The position numbers and the translations under genes are program-made. 60,000 bases of DNA from Zygnema cylindricum (taxonomy: Eukaryota; Streptophyta; Zygnematophyceae; Zygnematales; Zygnemataceae). Shown in pieces: positions 21,615 to 33,054 of this stretch. Under the pieces are notes generated by a model, which was not told the DNA's origin, did no database searches, and saw only the letters and a list, made by a program, of their open reading frames with translations. Where the stretch lies: positions 250,001-310,000 of the forward strand of contig JBBHKE010002135.1 in NCBI GenBank assembly GCA_037447655.1. Reading direction: 5' to 3'. Numbering within the stretch: position 1 is the first letter of the stretch; every line of letters starts with the position of its first letter.

Positions 21615-22286
21615 GTGTATGAAAGCGCTGAAACCAAATTTACTGCAATAAACAACGCACTAGCAAAACCAACATTTACTGCGATACACACGTGTGGAGT
21701 CCGAAGTGGACATTCCTCCAACAGTAGCTTCCTCGAATGGCTAATTGATCAGGCATTGCAGTCACATGTTGATACTTCGTACGTTGTGACTTTGTTAAAA
21801 TTATCATTTGAGCTTAAGAGTGAACTGTTGAGCAATCAGTTGCATAATCTGAAGCTGGAAAGCCTTCAAGCATTGAAAGAACAAACTGTTTTATCCATTA
21901 TTGACTGCTACCGAAGCGGCAACGATTCTCCATCGGAAGAGATGTAGTCTGCGAGATCATTGGCAGACAGTTACCTGCTTTATTGTGGTGTTTGTCATAG
22001 TGACGAATGGAAGGCCCTACCAGATCATGCTTGCAATGACACAATCAGACGTTTCTTAGACCACCATCCAAAAGAAAGGAATGGCGAAATACAGATCGAT
22101 TATGTGGACTCCAACAAGGTCGCAGAAGCCGATGCTAGCCATGTGGACACGAAATGAAGTAGTTCGCTGATGCCAAATTCCATTCCCAGTTGGTCGGTGC
22201 CGCAGGTGGGACAAAAGACTTCTAAAGACTATGTCGGTAGGAATGAAAGGCCGTACGCCACAGAGGCAACAGTGAAAGAACCGTAG
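21615..22286 (+). pseudogene. Unrecognised coding remnant
   Basis: One frame stays protein-like from 21615 to 22286 across stops at 21945-21947 (TAG), 22155-22157 (TGA) and the end. The first part is helical (LEWLIDQALQSHV, LKLSFELKSELLSNQLHNLK); the second reads CGVCHSDEWKALPDH and IRRFLDHHPKERNGE. The string CGVC...C could suggest a metal site, but no family is recognised. It begins next to the tRNA-like gene and ends before AT-rich sequence. Confidence 0.4.
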
Positions 22287-22782
22287 AGAACGTTACAAGG
22301 TTCGAAGAAAAAGGTAGGCTTGTCATTTCTGACGACTCGATTGAAACTTGTTTTCCCTTTCAACCCGGTGCTTTTCTGTTCTAGAATGTCCTTGGTAATA
22401 TGGCAATCCGCTGATGTCGGAGCTCATGATGAGCTGAAAATGGAAGAATTTTGAAATGTGGCAAATTTTAGACTGGAAATATGCGAATGCGGGTTTTACG
22501 AAGGTTAGATTTGTTTTTGTGGTTTTACTAGTGTAATTTTTTGCCTGAAAAATGCAATCAAATAAATGAGTGCGCCACTTTAAAATTACCATGTGTTGAC
22601 TCAACGCCATAGTTTTTTCACTTAGTAGTATTTCAAAATTGAAGTTATTCTTGATTAACGTATGTTTTTTGGATTTTCTCTTGCATGTTCCCTTCAAAAC
22701 GAGTGTGGTTGAAGGAATCACTTCGGAAGAGAAGAAGACCAGAGAAGAAATGAAGATGGCGCACTGATGTGTTATTTATTTA

Positions 22783-22965
22783 GAAAGAGAGTTAAACAAG
22801 GCAATGCATACAATCAAAGAGCTCCAAAATGATTGGTCTACGGCAAATGAGCACATTTCTGAATTGCGAAACGACCTTCAATCCCTTGAGTCAACGTATT
22901 TGAAGTTATGTTCTTTTGTTGAGGAGTTATTTTGTAGATGGGATCAAATTGAGGCTTGTGTGTAG
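22783..22965 (+). pseudogene. Coiled-coil exon fragment of the duplicated locus
   Basis: After an acceptor-like TTATTTATTTAG the frame reads ERELNKAMHTIKELQNDW, then ELRNDLQSLESTYLKL, a clear heptad pattern, and stops at 22963-22965. Its last third (from about 22919) equals 5097-5142, upstream of the kinase exon of the first locus, and about 20 bp after the stop the downstream flank of that locus begins. The kinase is therefore missing from this copy. Confidence 0.5.
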
Positions 22966-22984
22966 CTTATACACACATGATGGA

Positions 22985-24066
22985 ATAAAAAAGTATTCGT
23001 TAGAAGGTCCAAGATTTGGGCGCCAGGATATTAAGGATAGATGATTTCGTTTTCAAAAAATTGTCATAAACGAATAGTTAGTGAATCGAGGTGTAGTAGG
23101 TTCCAAGAAGCTGCTGGAGAAGTGGACTTTTCTTGTAAGTGTAGGTAGAGTGGTGAATTTTTTGGGCTGACCTCATTGGTTGATTGTAATCTTGTAAAGT
23201 TTAGAATGTGGTAGGCGACAATGAGGTTGCAAAATGAGACGGTACTCAAATATTTAACGTGACAGACAGACATAGAATCCGTTGGCTGGACATGGAAAAC
23301 TGATGGTAGAAGACAAAAATGTAAAAAGGTGACAAAAGTAGGAGTATATCGTAACCATGCCTACATTTACTATCATTTTAGAACAGTAATCCCGGTGGAT
23401 GGAAATGTATTCACATGTCATTCACGTTTGATTGACACAATAACAGATTAATTTGACAATCTAAGATAAACTTTTTAGATGTACAATTTTGATTTTCAGC
23501 CAAGTTTCCTACTTGGTCCAAAAATAGCACGAATGCAAATTCAGAAAACCACCTCGATTTCTTCCCTCTCTTTTTGTTTTTTCTCTTTAATGTTTTTATG
23601 GAACGACTGCTAATGAGCCAATGAGGAGATAATTCGTTGTTATTAAAAAATTGGTTATCTAATTACAAGCTGTGGTTCCAACTATCTTCGCTATTTTTTT
23701 TTTATGGGTTCTATTCGAAGAGACTAACAGATAAAGAGAGAGGACGAAAGAGGAGAGAGAGAGGACAGAGTGGGAACACATCAGGGCAGGTTCAGAAGAA
23801 TGGCAGATGTCATAATGCTTTCTGACATATATTTTGGGGAAAAACGTCAATATCTAGCATTGAATTTTTCCTTTCTTCAATTTGAAAAAAAAAAGAAAAA
23901 AGCAGTCCTGCCAAGCAAAACCTTGTTTTATTCTGTCCTTCTCCGTCTTTCTTTCCTCTCCCTCTCCCTTATCCTCTCTCCCTCAACCTCTTCCCCTCTA
24001 TTTCCCTCTCTCTCTCTCCCTCTCTCTCCCCCCCTCTCTCTCCCTCTCTCTCCCCCTCTCCCTCTC
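22985..24066. repeat. Segmental duplication, copy 2, first block
   Basis: Collinear with 7086-8110, ending in a CTCTCC-rich tract (23945-24066) that matches the longer polypyrimidine tract of copy 1. It is preceded at 22919-22980 by a piece equal to 5097-5170. Confidence 0.75.
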
Positions 24067-24628
24067 CCAGCTCCTTGCATTTCCCACTCCAGAATCGGAC
24101 AGACCTCAATTATTTATACATTTCAATTCTATTTGCCCACCTATTGTAATCTAGTTTAGTTACCGTTCAATGAAGTCTGTTGGCAGGGACTAATACATCA
24201 GATCAAACAAGTCTTGGATTTTTATGCAAAGCGCACTTCTTCGAATATCTCCAAGTACAAATCTACTACAGAAATCTCATACATAAATAACTATTTCTCA
24301 AACTTGAAATCAATTTTTGAAATCGTGTAGAAGTGGACCAAATTTCTACTAGTGCTTTGCCATAGATGGTCTAATTGGCTTTCATCTCATTCTCGGAAGG
24401 CATCACTTTACTTCCGGCTCGCAACAGCTGAAAATCAAATCCTCCATCCAAGCCTGCAAGTCATCTGCTCCTCCAGCCATATCAGGCATTTTGTTCATCA
24501 CCACTTTCCACGACCTGTTCCTGAACGTTCTGACTGTCATCGACAAAACTTTCCTTGGACATAACCTTATCCATTGTCTGCAAGTTCTTTTAAGTCGACC
24601 CTCTCATTTGGACAAACCCCGATTTGCT
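24067..24628. repeat. Segmental duplication, copy 2, second block
   Basis: Collinear with 10700-11312. Here it follows the first block directly, whereas copy 1 has about 2.6 kb between them. Homology ends after CAAACCCCGATTT. Confidence 0.75.
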
Positions 24629-24930
24629 GTATAATCTTTTGTTGCATTTTAATACCATAAAATCACTTCCATCTTCACTCAATTCAGCCACCAAACTGCA
24701 GCGAGATGGCATTGCAAGAGCCGAAAGACTAGGAAGCTCTCCACTGCAGATAACTACACATCGTCACCTCTTCCACCAGTTCTGCAAATTTATTCATTAA
24801 TACTGTGTGCAGATTATGATAGGAACAGACTAATCATGGAAGTCTGGATCATGCATGACCTCTATTTCTACCTTATTATAGAAAGTTTTCCATTTTCACG
24901 TAGGAGCCAGAAAAAGAAACTTATTTGTCG

Positions 24931-25910
24931 TCATTCCAACAAACAATTTCTTCTTTTCCTCGTCATAGAATACCTGCACATTTGGGCTTTCAGGTGTAAC
25001 CTTTCTTTTCGATAACATCTTTCCTCGTATCTTGGCTCTAACATATCCAACAGAACACATCCAGTTATCGGCTTTGTTGACTTTCCTTCTCCCTCCCTCA
25101 TTCTAGGCTTTTCCTCTTGGCATGGCTCCTCAGCCGGCAATTCTAATAAATCCAGCAGATAACTCCCTGTTATCGTTTCCCCTTCATACATTACAGAACC
25201 TTCCCAATAAGAACCTTCCAGACTTGGTCCCTGATCCCTATTTGGAACCTCCTGTACCTCCTCCTCCAAGCCAGCATCCATGCCATACCTTTCCCCAACC
25301 TGACCACACACCACATTGACAGACAGGTTCATAAAGCTGTCAAGCTTCCTTTGAAACCTCATCGTCACTTCCCCATCATACACATTTTCCAGCAAATACT
25401 GCCTGCATTTTAATCCCATAACGGCTCTACTGCTATTGAAATCTTGCTCAGCTACCAGACCTTCCCAGAAGAAAGGCAGAGAGCAGGCCATCTATCAGAT
25501 CGATGAGACGCATGGTAACGCACTTATTTGCTACATTTCCCTCCACCAAGTCCGTCCTCTTCAACTGTCCCATGAAAACTGAGCTTTCAGTTTCGCACCA
25601 TTGGAGACGAAACAAATTGTTTTGCCATCCCTCAACCGACTTTCGACGACTTCGACTTCGATATCAATAGTTGCGGTTTTTTGTATGGAGCCTTGTGAAT
25701 AGACAATTTATTATTCTCAAGTTGAATCTTGAACATACATTTTTGCTTGTCGTCTCCTTTTTTGTGTTTCACTTCAATCAACCATGAGGCTCTTTCCATA
25801 TACTTGGACAACGATTTCTTGGTCCCTTTTATAGCTTTAGTGATCGTTTTTAGGACGAGCGTACCAGCGACTTCCGTCAGTACAGCAACTAAAATTGCCG
25901 CCATGGGCAC
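24931..25910 (-). CDS. Unrecognised protein gene, two putative exons
   Basis: Two minus-strand frames look coding. 25910-25632 (92 residues) starts MPMAAILVAVLTEVAGTLVL, a hydrophobic N-terminus that could be a signal anchor, followed by a basic region (KAIKGTKKSLSKYMER). 25491-24931 (186 residues) is acidic, with two similar segments, GSYLLDLLELPAEEPCQEE and GCVLLDMLEPRYEERCYRK, suggesting an internal repeat. The two are in different frames, so an intron in 25492-25631 is assumed, but no clear donor and acceptor were fixed. No family is recognised. There are no in-frame stops and composition is less AT-rich than the flanks, which is the main support. Confidence 0.35.
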
Positions 25911-26066
25911 CTATTTCAAAATGAGTACACAGAATGAAGAAAATAACTTCTTAACAAGGAGAAGCATTCAAAAGATCACCGCAAGAGCAACAGAGAAGGC
26001 TTGGTAAAGTCCACAGTATTTGAGCATGAGGTCTTCCAACGATAATCATGGAAGTACAGTACAGTA

Positions 26067-26270
26067 CACTGTGTATCGCTATTAGTGTTGATATTTTTTT
26101 TGCCACCTAAAACATCTTTTCTCGTTACACACATGTCGGATTGTGCAATTGAAATGTATTATTCTCAGCTTCCGGTTGGCGGTCTCAAATTGAAAATCGG
26201 AGAAAAGTGTACGGATAAAAAAAAAATTAAGTGGTGAAATAATTATTGACACTAATAGCGATACACGGTG
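26067..26270. repeat. MITE family E, copy E2
   Basis: 204 bp, ends CACTGTGTATCGCTATTAG and CTAATAGCGATACACGGTG, TA at 26065-26066 and 26271-26272. Same design as E1, with arms including CCACCTAAAACATCTTTTCTC, but the arms have diverged more. Confidence 0.75.
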
Positions 26271-26349
26271 TACTTCTCTCACACTCACCCTCAATTTTAC
26301 CAGCTTGTAAGTCAACTGTGGTGAGAACAAGTTTTCATACAAGTGTTTT

Positions 26350-26850
26350 GATTCGATATATAATCGGACGGTCGATGTTTTTGCCCAGACCCTTGGAGAA
26401 TCACAATCGTATCTTATGCACTGTCGATTTTCAATAACAAACTAAAATATAATACGCCATGCTACGGTAAAGTACAAAATTATGTAAAATATCTCACTTT
26501 CCGTCCGATGTAACTCCTCGGTTAAAGGAAATTGTTGAGTCGCGACACGTCGATGATACAGATACGCGTCACGAATGAATACCACCGGAACTTCATTTAC
26601 CTTCGGACGAAGTTGACGCGAGTCCACCAAAGTCCAACCGACAATCCGAAAGTTAATTCGTAACGCTCTTTCGTCACGATATTTCTGCCAGCGTACTTTC
26701 ACAACGCTATTTCTGTATTTCTGTTGTACAATGACCTGACATGGTACACAAAGTACATGGTACGCAAATGAATATTCGACATAAAAATTGGTCGGTGTAA
26801 AAAATCTCTGACAATTTGTAATATCCGATCAAGCTTACGCTACAGTCATG
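26350..26850. repeat. Rearranged MITE family A fragment
   Basis: 26365-26515 resembles the right part of A elements (CCCAGACCCTTGGAGAAT, ATGTAAAATATCTCACTTTCCG). 26640-26830 is the left part in inverse orientation (AACGCTCTTTCGTCACGAT). The two halves face each other, so this is a rearranged or foldback copy without intact ends. Confidence 0.5.
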
Positions 26851-27586
26851 TCGCGTAGTGCACGTGGCTTACAAACTCTACAAAGTACAAATGGCATCTC
26901 GCTTTGTCCGACGCATTGCAGCCAGCAATGTTGGCCGTACAGCTACAGAAGCCTCCCGATGGATCTATTCTTCGACCGTATTCCACATCCTGCCAAAGGT
27001 CAAAAAAGTACAGTGCGCACTAAAATGCGCCACTCAACAAACTGTCAAAACGTACAGAAGCAATGTGGAAAGAGTGCAACTACCGTACTGTCCAGAAAGT
27101 CTTCGGTACGTCACCAAAATACTAATTGCGTACCTCATCACATCTGGCTCTGTCAGCAGAATTCGGATAGATCGGGCGGTAGCAGCTGACTCCGGACTAA
27201 TTAGGTGTGACGTCGTCAACAGATTTCTTCTAGAAGTCAATCGACGTCACCCGAAAAGGGTTGTACTCTCATAACGACAGACTGACGCCTGTCGGCTTTT
27301 AAGGGAGATCGGAATGGTCGGTGGCGATGGTTCAGACAGTCCAGAATAGCATTGTACGGACGGGACGGACCGAACCGCGAGGTTAAATGAACCCGACGAA
27401 CGAAAAGCAGCGTGACGCGTCACTTGGACCACAATTACGCAACTGAACTTGTCGGATGGCAAACATACCTGTCGGTCAAACCTTTGCATAAGACCTAAAT
27501 TGCCTTTTGTGCATTAGATTTTAGTGTGTACAGCAGCATTATCTGATTCAGCTAGAATATTAGGATTCGATCGTATTCAAGCACAG
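26851..27586. other. Unassigned sequence
   Basis: Contains a 138-codon plus-strand frame (26858-27274) that is basic and shows no domain. Nothing else is recognisable. Confidence 0.3.
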
Positions 27587-27588
27587 TA

Positions 27589-28148
27589 CACCGCCAATCG
27601 CTATTAGCGTAGAAGTTTCTTTAGCGTACATGAATAAATACCGTGGTTTACGCTAATTAAGAATTTGAAAATTCTTAAAAAAAAAAAACATACATTCTAA
27701 TTGTTTAATAATTATAATTTGGGTCTTTGAAAAAAAAAATGTCGGTCACAAACATGCTTACACTAATATAGGTAGTCCTTCAAAATCTGACATGTCGTAC
27801 ACAAATCGTACCTCACACAGTCGAAACGTGGTTGCTGGAGGAATATGTGCGAACGTGATATTTGACAGCCCGATTATATTCCCTTTTTAGAGCGCAAATT
27901 CTCATGCGTCCGCGGTTACTAGAACTCATTATTTATACTTTTTCACTTAAAAAGGTACCATTTTGTACGGTCTGACACTGTCCGTACACAACATTAATTA
28001 AATGATGATGTACTTCCGTTTTGTAAGGTACTAAAAAATTAAGCCTAAATAGAGTAAAGAAAAAAATAACATGAACGACGCTAATGGAGAATAAAAAAAA
28101 AAAGCGGGACGGAAATAGCATACACTACGCTAATAGCGATTGGCGGTG
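27589..28148. repeat. MITE family F, copy F2
   Basis: 560 bp, ends CACCGCCAATCGCTATTAGC and GCTAATAGCGATTGGCGGTG, TA at 27587-27588 and 28149-28150. It is in opposite orientation to F1: the GCGGGACGG-type block lies at its right end here and at the left end in F1. Confidence 0.85.
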
Positions 28149-28150
28149 TA

Positions 28151-29152
28151 CCTCCCGTACACCACTGTGTTCCTATTGGCTTAATTGTCAGCTTTGAGTA
28201 TATCAAGTCGGTTCAGGCTGTTATGATGGAACTACGGCTGGATAGTGTGAGCAGTCGATCACCCTGTTGATGATTTTGTATCATAGTTCAAAAGTAGGCG
28301 TTTTTATGGTAGGCCTTTGGTGGGCGCACAAAACTTGGCACAAAACTCGCGTAGAGTACGCATACTGTATGTGTGTGCGTTTGTGCACACTCTTGTACGA
28401 ACGTACGAACTGACGTATGATCATAGTACAGCGCATGCCGCTGGACACAATTTTTCAGCGACTGGCACGGCGTAGGATGAGTTGTATTCTGGGCTTTTCA
28501 TGTGATCTTCTTCAATTACTACTTTGATCAGCGACCGTCCGATTGTCCAAATCTGACGGTTTAAATAAAAAATACCTCAAAACTCACAGAAAATTATTTT
28601 TTTGTTCGAATGTTTTTCAAAATTTAGACATGACGTTTAATTCTCTATCGATCGATGTGCAACTCAACCCTATTACTATTATTTTTCATTTTGCGAAACG
28701 CCAAATTGTATGTTTTGCGTACAATAGGCATATTGTATGGGCCTACTTTCACTTACTTTTGAACTATGGTTTACAATCGCTAATAGTGTGCGAAAAGGTG
28801 GGCAGTGGAGTCGGTGTTCCCATTTGTCGTGACATACTACAAAACGACAAAACGACAAAACAACAAAAAAACCTCGAGGAAAATGACAGGGACGATCGGA
28901 TAGTGCAAACAGCGTGTCTACTCAGAATTGAAGATGTAGCAGTTGTGTAAATATCGGCGGGATTCTTTATTTGCTCATGGCATCTTTAGGAATGTCGGCA
29001 GGCAGTAAAATTGGTCCACGTGGCATTTGTGCAGTTTGTAATGTTTGGAAGGCGTACAATCGGGTGGTTGGTGGCAAAATTATGAAGAGAGCCAAATTCA
29101 AACTTGTCAAATTCAAACGGATTTGGAATTTTTTACTATTTTTACGTGGTAT
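28151..29152. other. Unassigned sequence
   Basis: No recognisable gene; a 135-codon frame at 28543-28950 has no domain or codon pattern I trust. Confidence 0.3.
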
Positions 29153-29154
29153 TA

Positions 29155-29876
29155 GGGTGAATTTCCATCAGACGTGTTTGTAATTGTACGACCAACTCTA
29201 CAAACCGGGTCGATTGAGTCGATGTTCCATCACAAAGAGTCTGTAAGCCACTTGTTCTAAATTGACTGGCGCCACGCAAGCTACGATCCGATATTGAATA
29301 TCTTTCAAATTTTTAGAATCGACAAACTTAACTTCAAATCTTCACTTTCGTACCATGCACTTGCGTACGAAGTAATCATACGACAAAACTTTTATACTTT
29401 TTGTAGACGCCAATCTGTACGCCAACTCATTTTTTAGGATTTTGTTTTGGAAAAATTACGAAAGTCCTTTGAGAGAAATAGTGTGACGAACAAAAGTTAC
29501 CGAAAATAGCGTGACGAAGGAATGTTACGAAATTTCGTTTTTATTTTCGGTTGTATTTTGGAAAGTGCGTTTCATGTGCAAATCTTAAGATTTATCGTTA
29601 GTTTTACATCATGACACGTAGCTTAATCGTCTAGTGTTTGTGTATCTACCAACCCACCTCCTCGAGGTGGGTTGACAGTTACAGAAAAAATGAAGCGAAC
29701 TCCTCGCAGATGAACATCCAACGACCAGTATTACCTCCAAGACCTTCTGAGAATATTGGCAAGATTCTCTGTTATGTTGTTTTTTGTATAAAAGAAAAAT
29801 AGGCTGTACGATTTGGTACGGAGAGTCGCAGATTTCTGTAAACTTCCCCACTTTTTCGCCAGATGGAACGTTACGC
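29155..29876. repeat. MITE family A, copy A3 (uninterrupted)
   Basis: 722 bp, ends GGGTGAATTTCCATCAGACG and the counterpart CGCCAGATGGAACGTTACGC, TA at 29153-29154 and 29877-29878. It is the best reference copy of the family and shows the empty sites used by B (in A4) and, with A4, by D1 (in A1). The central hairpin CAACCCACCTC-ctc-GAGGTGGGTTG is at about 29650. Confidence 0.85.
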
Positions 29877-30419
29877 TAATCAATTTGATACTCATCGTAA
29901 GTTTCGTATAGTTTTCCCTGTACCACGTACGGAAATGTACAAAAGTTGTCCTCTTAAACCCTAAAAAATCCTTAAGAAATCATAAACTGTACGGAAAATA
30001 CATGGATATGTATGGTTATATACTAAGTGTACCCTAAAAATCCTACGTATTAGTAAAACAATAACATGTGTTAAGATCACTAAAAGTGCTCAAAAATAAG
30101 TGAAGTTACCCAACATTCTCACAACATAAGATTAAAAAAAACCAGAGATCACAACAATTCACATCGACAAAATGTCATTATATTCAACTGACCGGATTTT
30201 CAATACAAACTCTGTCCCTCACAGTTTTTCTCTCACTCTGAAATAAATCTTAAAGTCTTATACTTCCTCCTTCGTTAGTTCTTCTCTCCCTACATCTTGA
30301 TGTATCTCACCTTCAAACACATGATGCATCTCTTACTACAAACCACATACAAAACTGATTGAGACACTCACTAATATATCTTCCTAAAATCGATAACTAA
30401 TGACCACTAAGCAATAGTA

Positions 30420-30785
30420 TTCAAATATACGAGAATATACTAAATGTACCCTAAAAACACTAAAATCCCCCTTATATAACTCTAAAATGTACATAAGTAT
30501 ACGGACATTATACGTAAATGTACAGAAAATATAAGGCCGTATAACTGAAATATACGAGAATGTAAGAGAATGTAAATTAAAAATCCCAAAATCATAATTC
30601 TAAAAAGTATGGAAAAATACAAACAATGTACGTAAAAGTACGGAAAATGGCAAGCAACTGTACTGAAATATACGAGAATGTACGGGAATGTACTCGAAAA
30701 CCCAAAAAACCCCATTAAATAACCCTTGAAGTACGAAAATGTATGGACGCTGTACGTAAATGTACAAAAAATTGCGGATACAAAG
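30420..30785. repeat. Minisatellite with GTACG-rich unit
   Basis: About three imperfect units of 118-126 bp, each opening AAATATACGAGAATGTACGG-like (30422, 30548, 30666) and containing AAAGTACGGAAAATG and TGTACGTAAATGTAC. Similar strings occur singly from about 29940, so the array may be longer and decayed on the left. Confidence 0.65.
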
Positions 30786-31659
30786 TCGGGTATGCATTTT
30801 ATTAATATTTCAAAATCGTTCGATGCAAATGGTAAGAAGTATTCGCGTGCCCATTTCGTGCGTTATAAGCGAATTTGACAGCTATGGCCAAATTTGACAA
30901 AATTGAGGAAATTACAGATAGGTTATGTGTTTTACAAAATTAAAGAAAAAAATGTAATGTTATATGGTAAAGAACATTAATGTACAATCTAATAGCACAT
31001 CCAAAATTAGGGTGTGTCCCCATGTGCTAAAGTAAGAGTTTTAGTCTATCGTTTTCCTCAAAAACATAGCCCCATATTGATAAAATTACAGCCGTCCGAA
31101 GAAAGTGAAAAACTTGAAAGAACAATTTGGGTTAGATTTAAACTTTGAATAAACGACATGTTTTCGTCTTGTGTTTTCATAACCAAGGCCACGTCATGAC
31201 ATGTCTTCTTCAAACTTCACCTAAAAATATAACGGAGATGTGTATTCAATTAAAGTATCACCGCTCCATAAATAGGAAAACAACTTCACATGTTTCACTA
31301 GATTTCAAAAGTCTTTGACGAGAAGAAGTACATTATTTTTACCAGTTGGTGCGGATATCATTTTTTTTATTATTCTAAGGGTCTTCATAATTTAAGGTCA
31401 TTTCACGACCACCGAAAAATAGGGGCAAAGGCAAAGGATAAATCTTCAGCCACGAACGACACAAAGGGTGAAAGGCTTTACATCTACAATATCATACAAA
31501 CACATGCGATGTCACAAGCAATTTCAACAAAAACGGTGCGACAACACAGGTGGTAGACATCAACAATCGATGTATGCAATCGTCGCAAACTTAAATAACG
31601 ATTTTAATTTTGCGGGTTTTTTCAATTTTCACCATTGTCACTGTTTACTCTTTTGATTG
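30786..31659. other. AT-rich sequence without visible genes
   Basis: No domain, repeat end or RNA gene seen on either strand. Confidence 0.3.
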
Positions 31660-32425
31660 AGGTTTCATGGAGTTTCTCACTCCATGCCTAATATCGCTTA
31701 AAACATTCCAGAGCCTTTGATTTTTTTTTCAAAAAATAATCTTGGAGTACCGAGACCAGCCATCGGTGATGGTCATCATAAATATTTTCTCTCGGGTGAC
31801 GTCACTTTAGTCGGTCCCCAGATATCCGTGTGTACCAAATCTAAAACCTTTTCTCCTTTATGGGTAGCGGTTTGTGGGAAAGGTAATCGGTGTGCTTTAC
31901 CTTAAGCACATCGACAACAATCACTAAGATTCTCATTCTCACCAAATTAAATCCCTCCAACTACTCCCATCTTTTTCATCTCTTTTAACTCATCTAGATT
32001 CACATGCCCAAGCCTCTTATGCCACAACATTATGTCATGAACACCAACATAGTAAAATTTCTTCTTTTTATTCCTTAAAATCAGCCTAAACATCCCTTGG
32101 CTAATTTTATCAGCAGTAAAATAAACTTGATCAACTTGAGGTGACATGAGGTGTTGTTATCGGTGTGACTATCTCTTTTTCTTTCCATTTTTCCATCACA
32201 ATGATCTCCCCGTCCTTCGAATCCTCCGGTGGAGTAGGATCTGTATTTTTGGTAAACTTGCTTCCCCCAAATCTTGGAGGAATGGCTGAGCTAGATAGAC
32301 GCTTAACTCTTCCAGTCAATATCCCCCAAAACTATTTTTCACATAGAGCTCCAGTCATCATACTCTTCCGCTATATGAAGCGTGTTCCATTAAAGATGGG
32401 CACCTTAGAGGGTGGGCCTATAACC
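31660..32425 (-). pseudogene. Copia I remnant: gag N-terminus joined to integrase N-terminus
   Basis: Minus-strand copia debris. From the right, 32425 to about 32150 encodes the gag start (GALCEK, LTGRVKRLSSS, IPPRFGGSKFTK). It then jumps to the GAG-pre-integrase region (SQGMFRLILRNKKKKFYYVG, ILWHKRLGHVNLDELKEM-like) and the first part of integrase, down to about 31660. The zinc knuckle and protease between them are deleted, and stops interrupt the rest. The site 32411-32425 reads GGTTATAGGCCCACC on the minus strand, the copia II primer-binding site with one change. Confidence 0.8.
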
Positions 32426-32901
32426 TGCAACTCTGACACCTCCATTAGTGCTCAGAGTAACAAGCTCACTATAAGCCCCTAGGATAACCCTGCCCCTTTG
32501 CCTTTGACCAAGTTTGTTTATCACCTTGAAAGACTACAGAAAGATCTGAATTCACCCTTGTGAAGAGTAGACTCCTCGAGTCTACTGCAAAAAGGATCTC
32601 TGATTTTCTCCTCTGAGCATTAAATTATCAATAGTCAAAAATGACCTTTTGTATATAAGCTTTCCTTGAGAGAGGTGGATAACCAAGATTTGGCTAAGTT
32701 CTAATCCCCTCTTCAAACCCCCTACTAACTAAGTACAGATCAAATTAAAACACTGTACAGTACAGAAAGGTATTTGAGCCGGAATACTTTCTAAACGGCC
32801 ATTGTACATCATGGCCATTTCTTGGACGCCTGTCATATCCGGACTTGTCCTCATGCTTCCCAAAGATTCTACAATCTAATGAGATGATGCCACGTGTGAT
32901 T
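32426..32901 (-). repeat. Copia I 5' LTR, cut by copia III
   Basis: Begins TGCAACTCTGACACC next to the primer-binding site and resembles the copia II LTR (TGTACAGTACAGAAAGGTA, GATGCCACGTG). It is interrupted at 32901/32902, where the LTR of copia III starts; the rest is not found nearby. Confidence 0.65.
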
Positions 32902-33054
32902 TGTAATTCTGTGTCCCCCATTGGACTTACAAAATTCAAGAAGCCTCTAGATAGTTTTTGACTAACCCTTCTTCCACTAAGACCACTTCTACCTAAGCAG
33001 GCAAATAGACAATCTGACCTCACCCCTGTGCAGTGTGGACTCCCTTGAGCCCAC
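32902..33054 (-). repeat. Copia III 3' LTR, left piece
   Basis: Starts TGTAATTCTGTGTCC. It is interrupted at 33054 by copia II, whose 5-bp duplication CCCAC is 33050-33054, and resumes at 39495. The pieces add to about 996 bp. Confidence 0.75.

Noticed and set aside
26858-27274. 138-codon plus-strand frame
   Set aside because: Single ORF between MITE fragments, no domain, no splice signals, and an overlapping frame of similar length.
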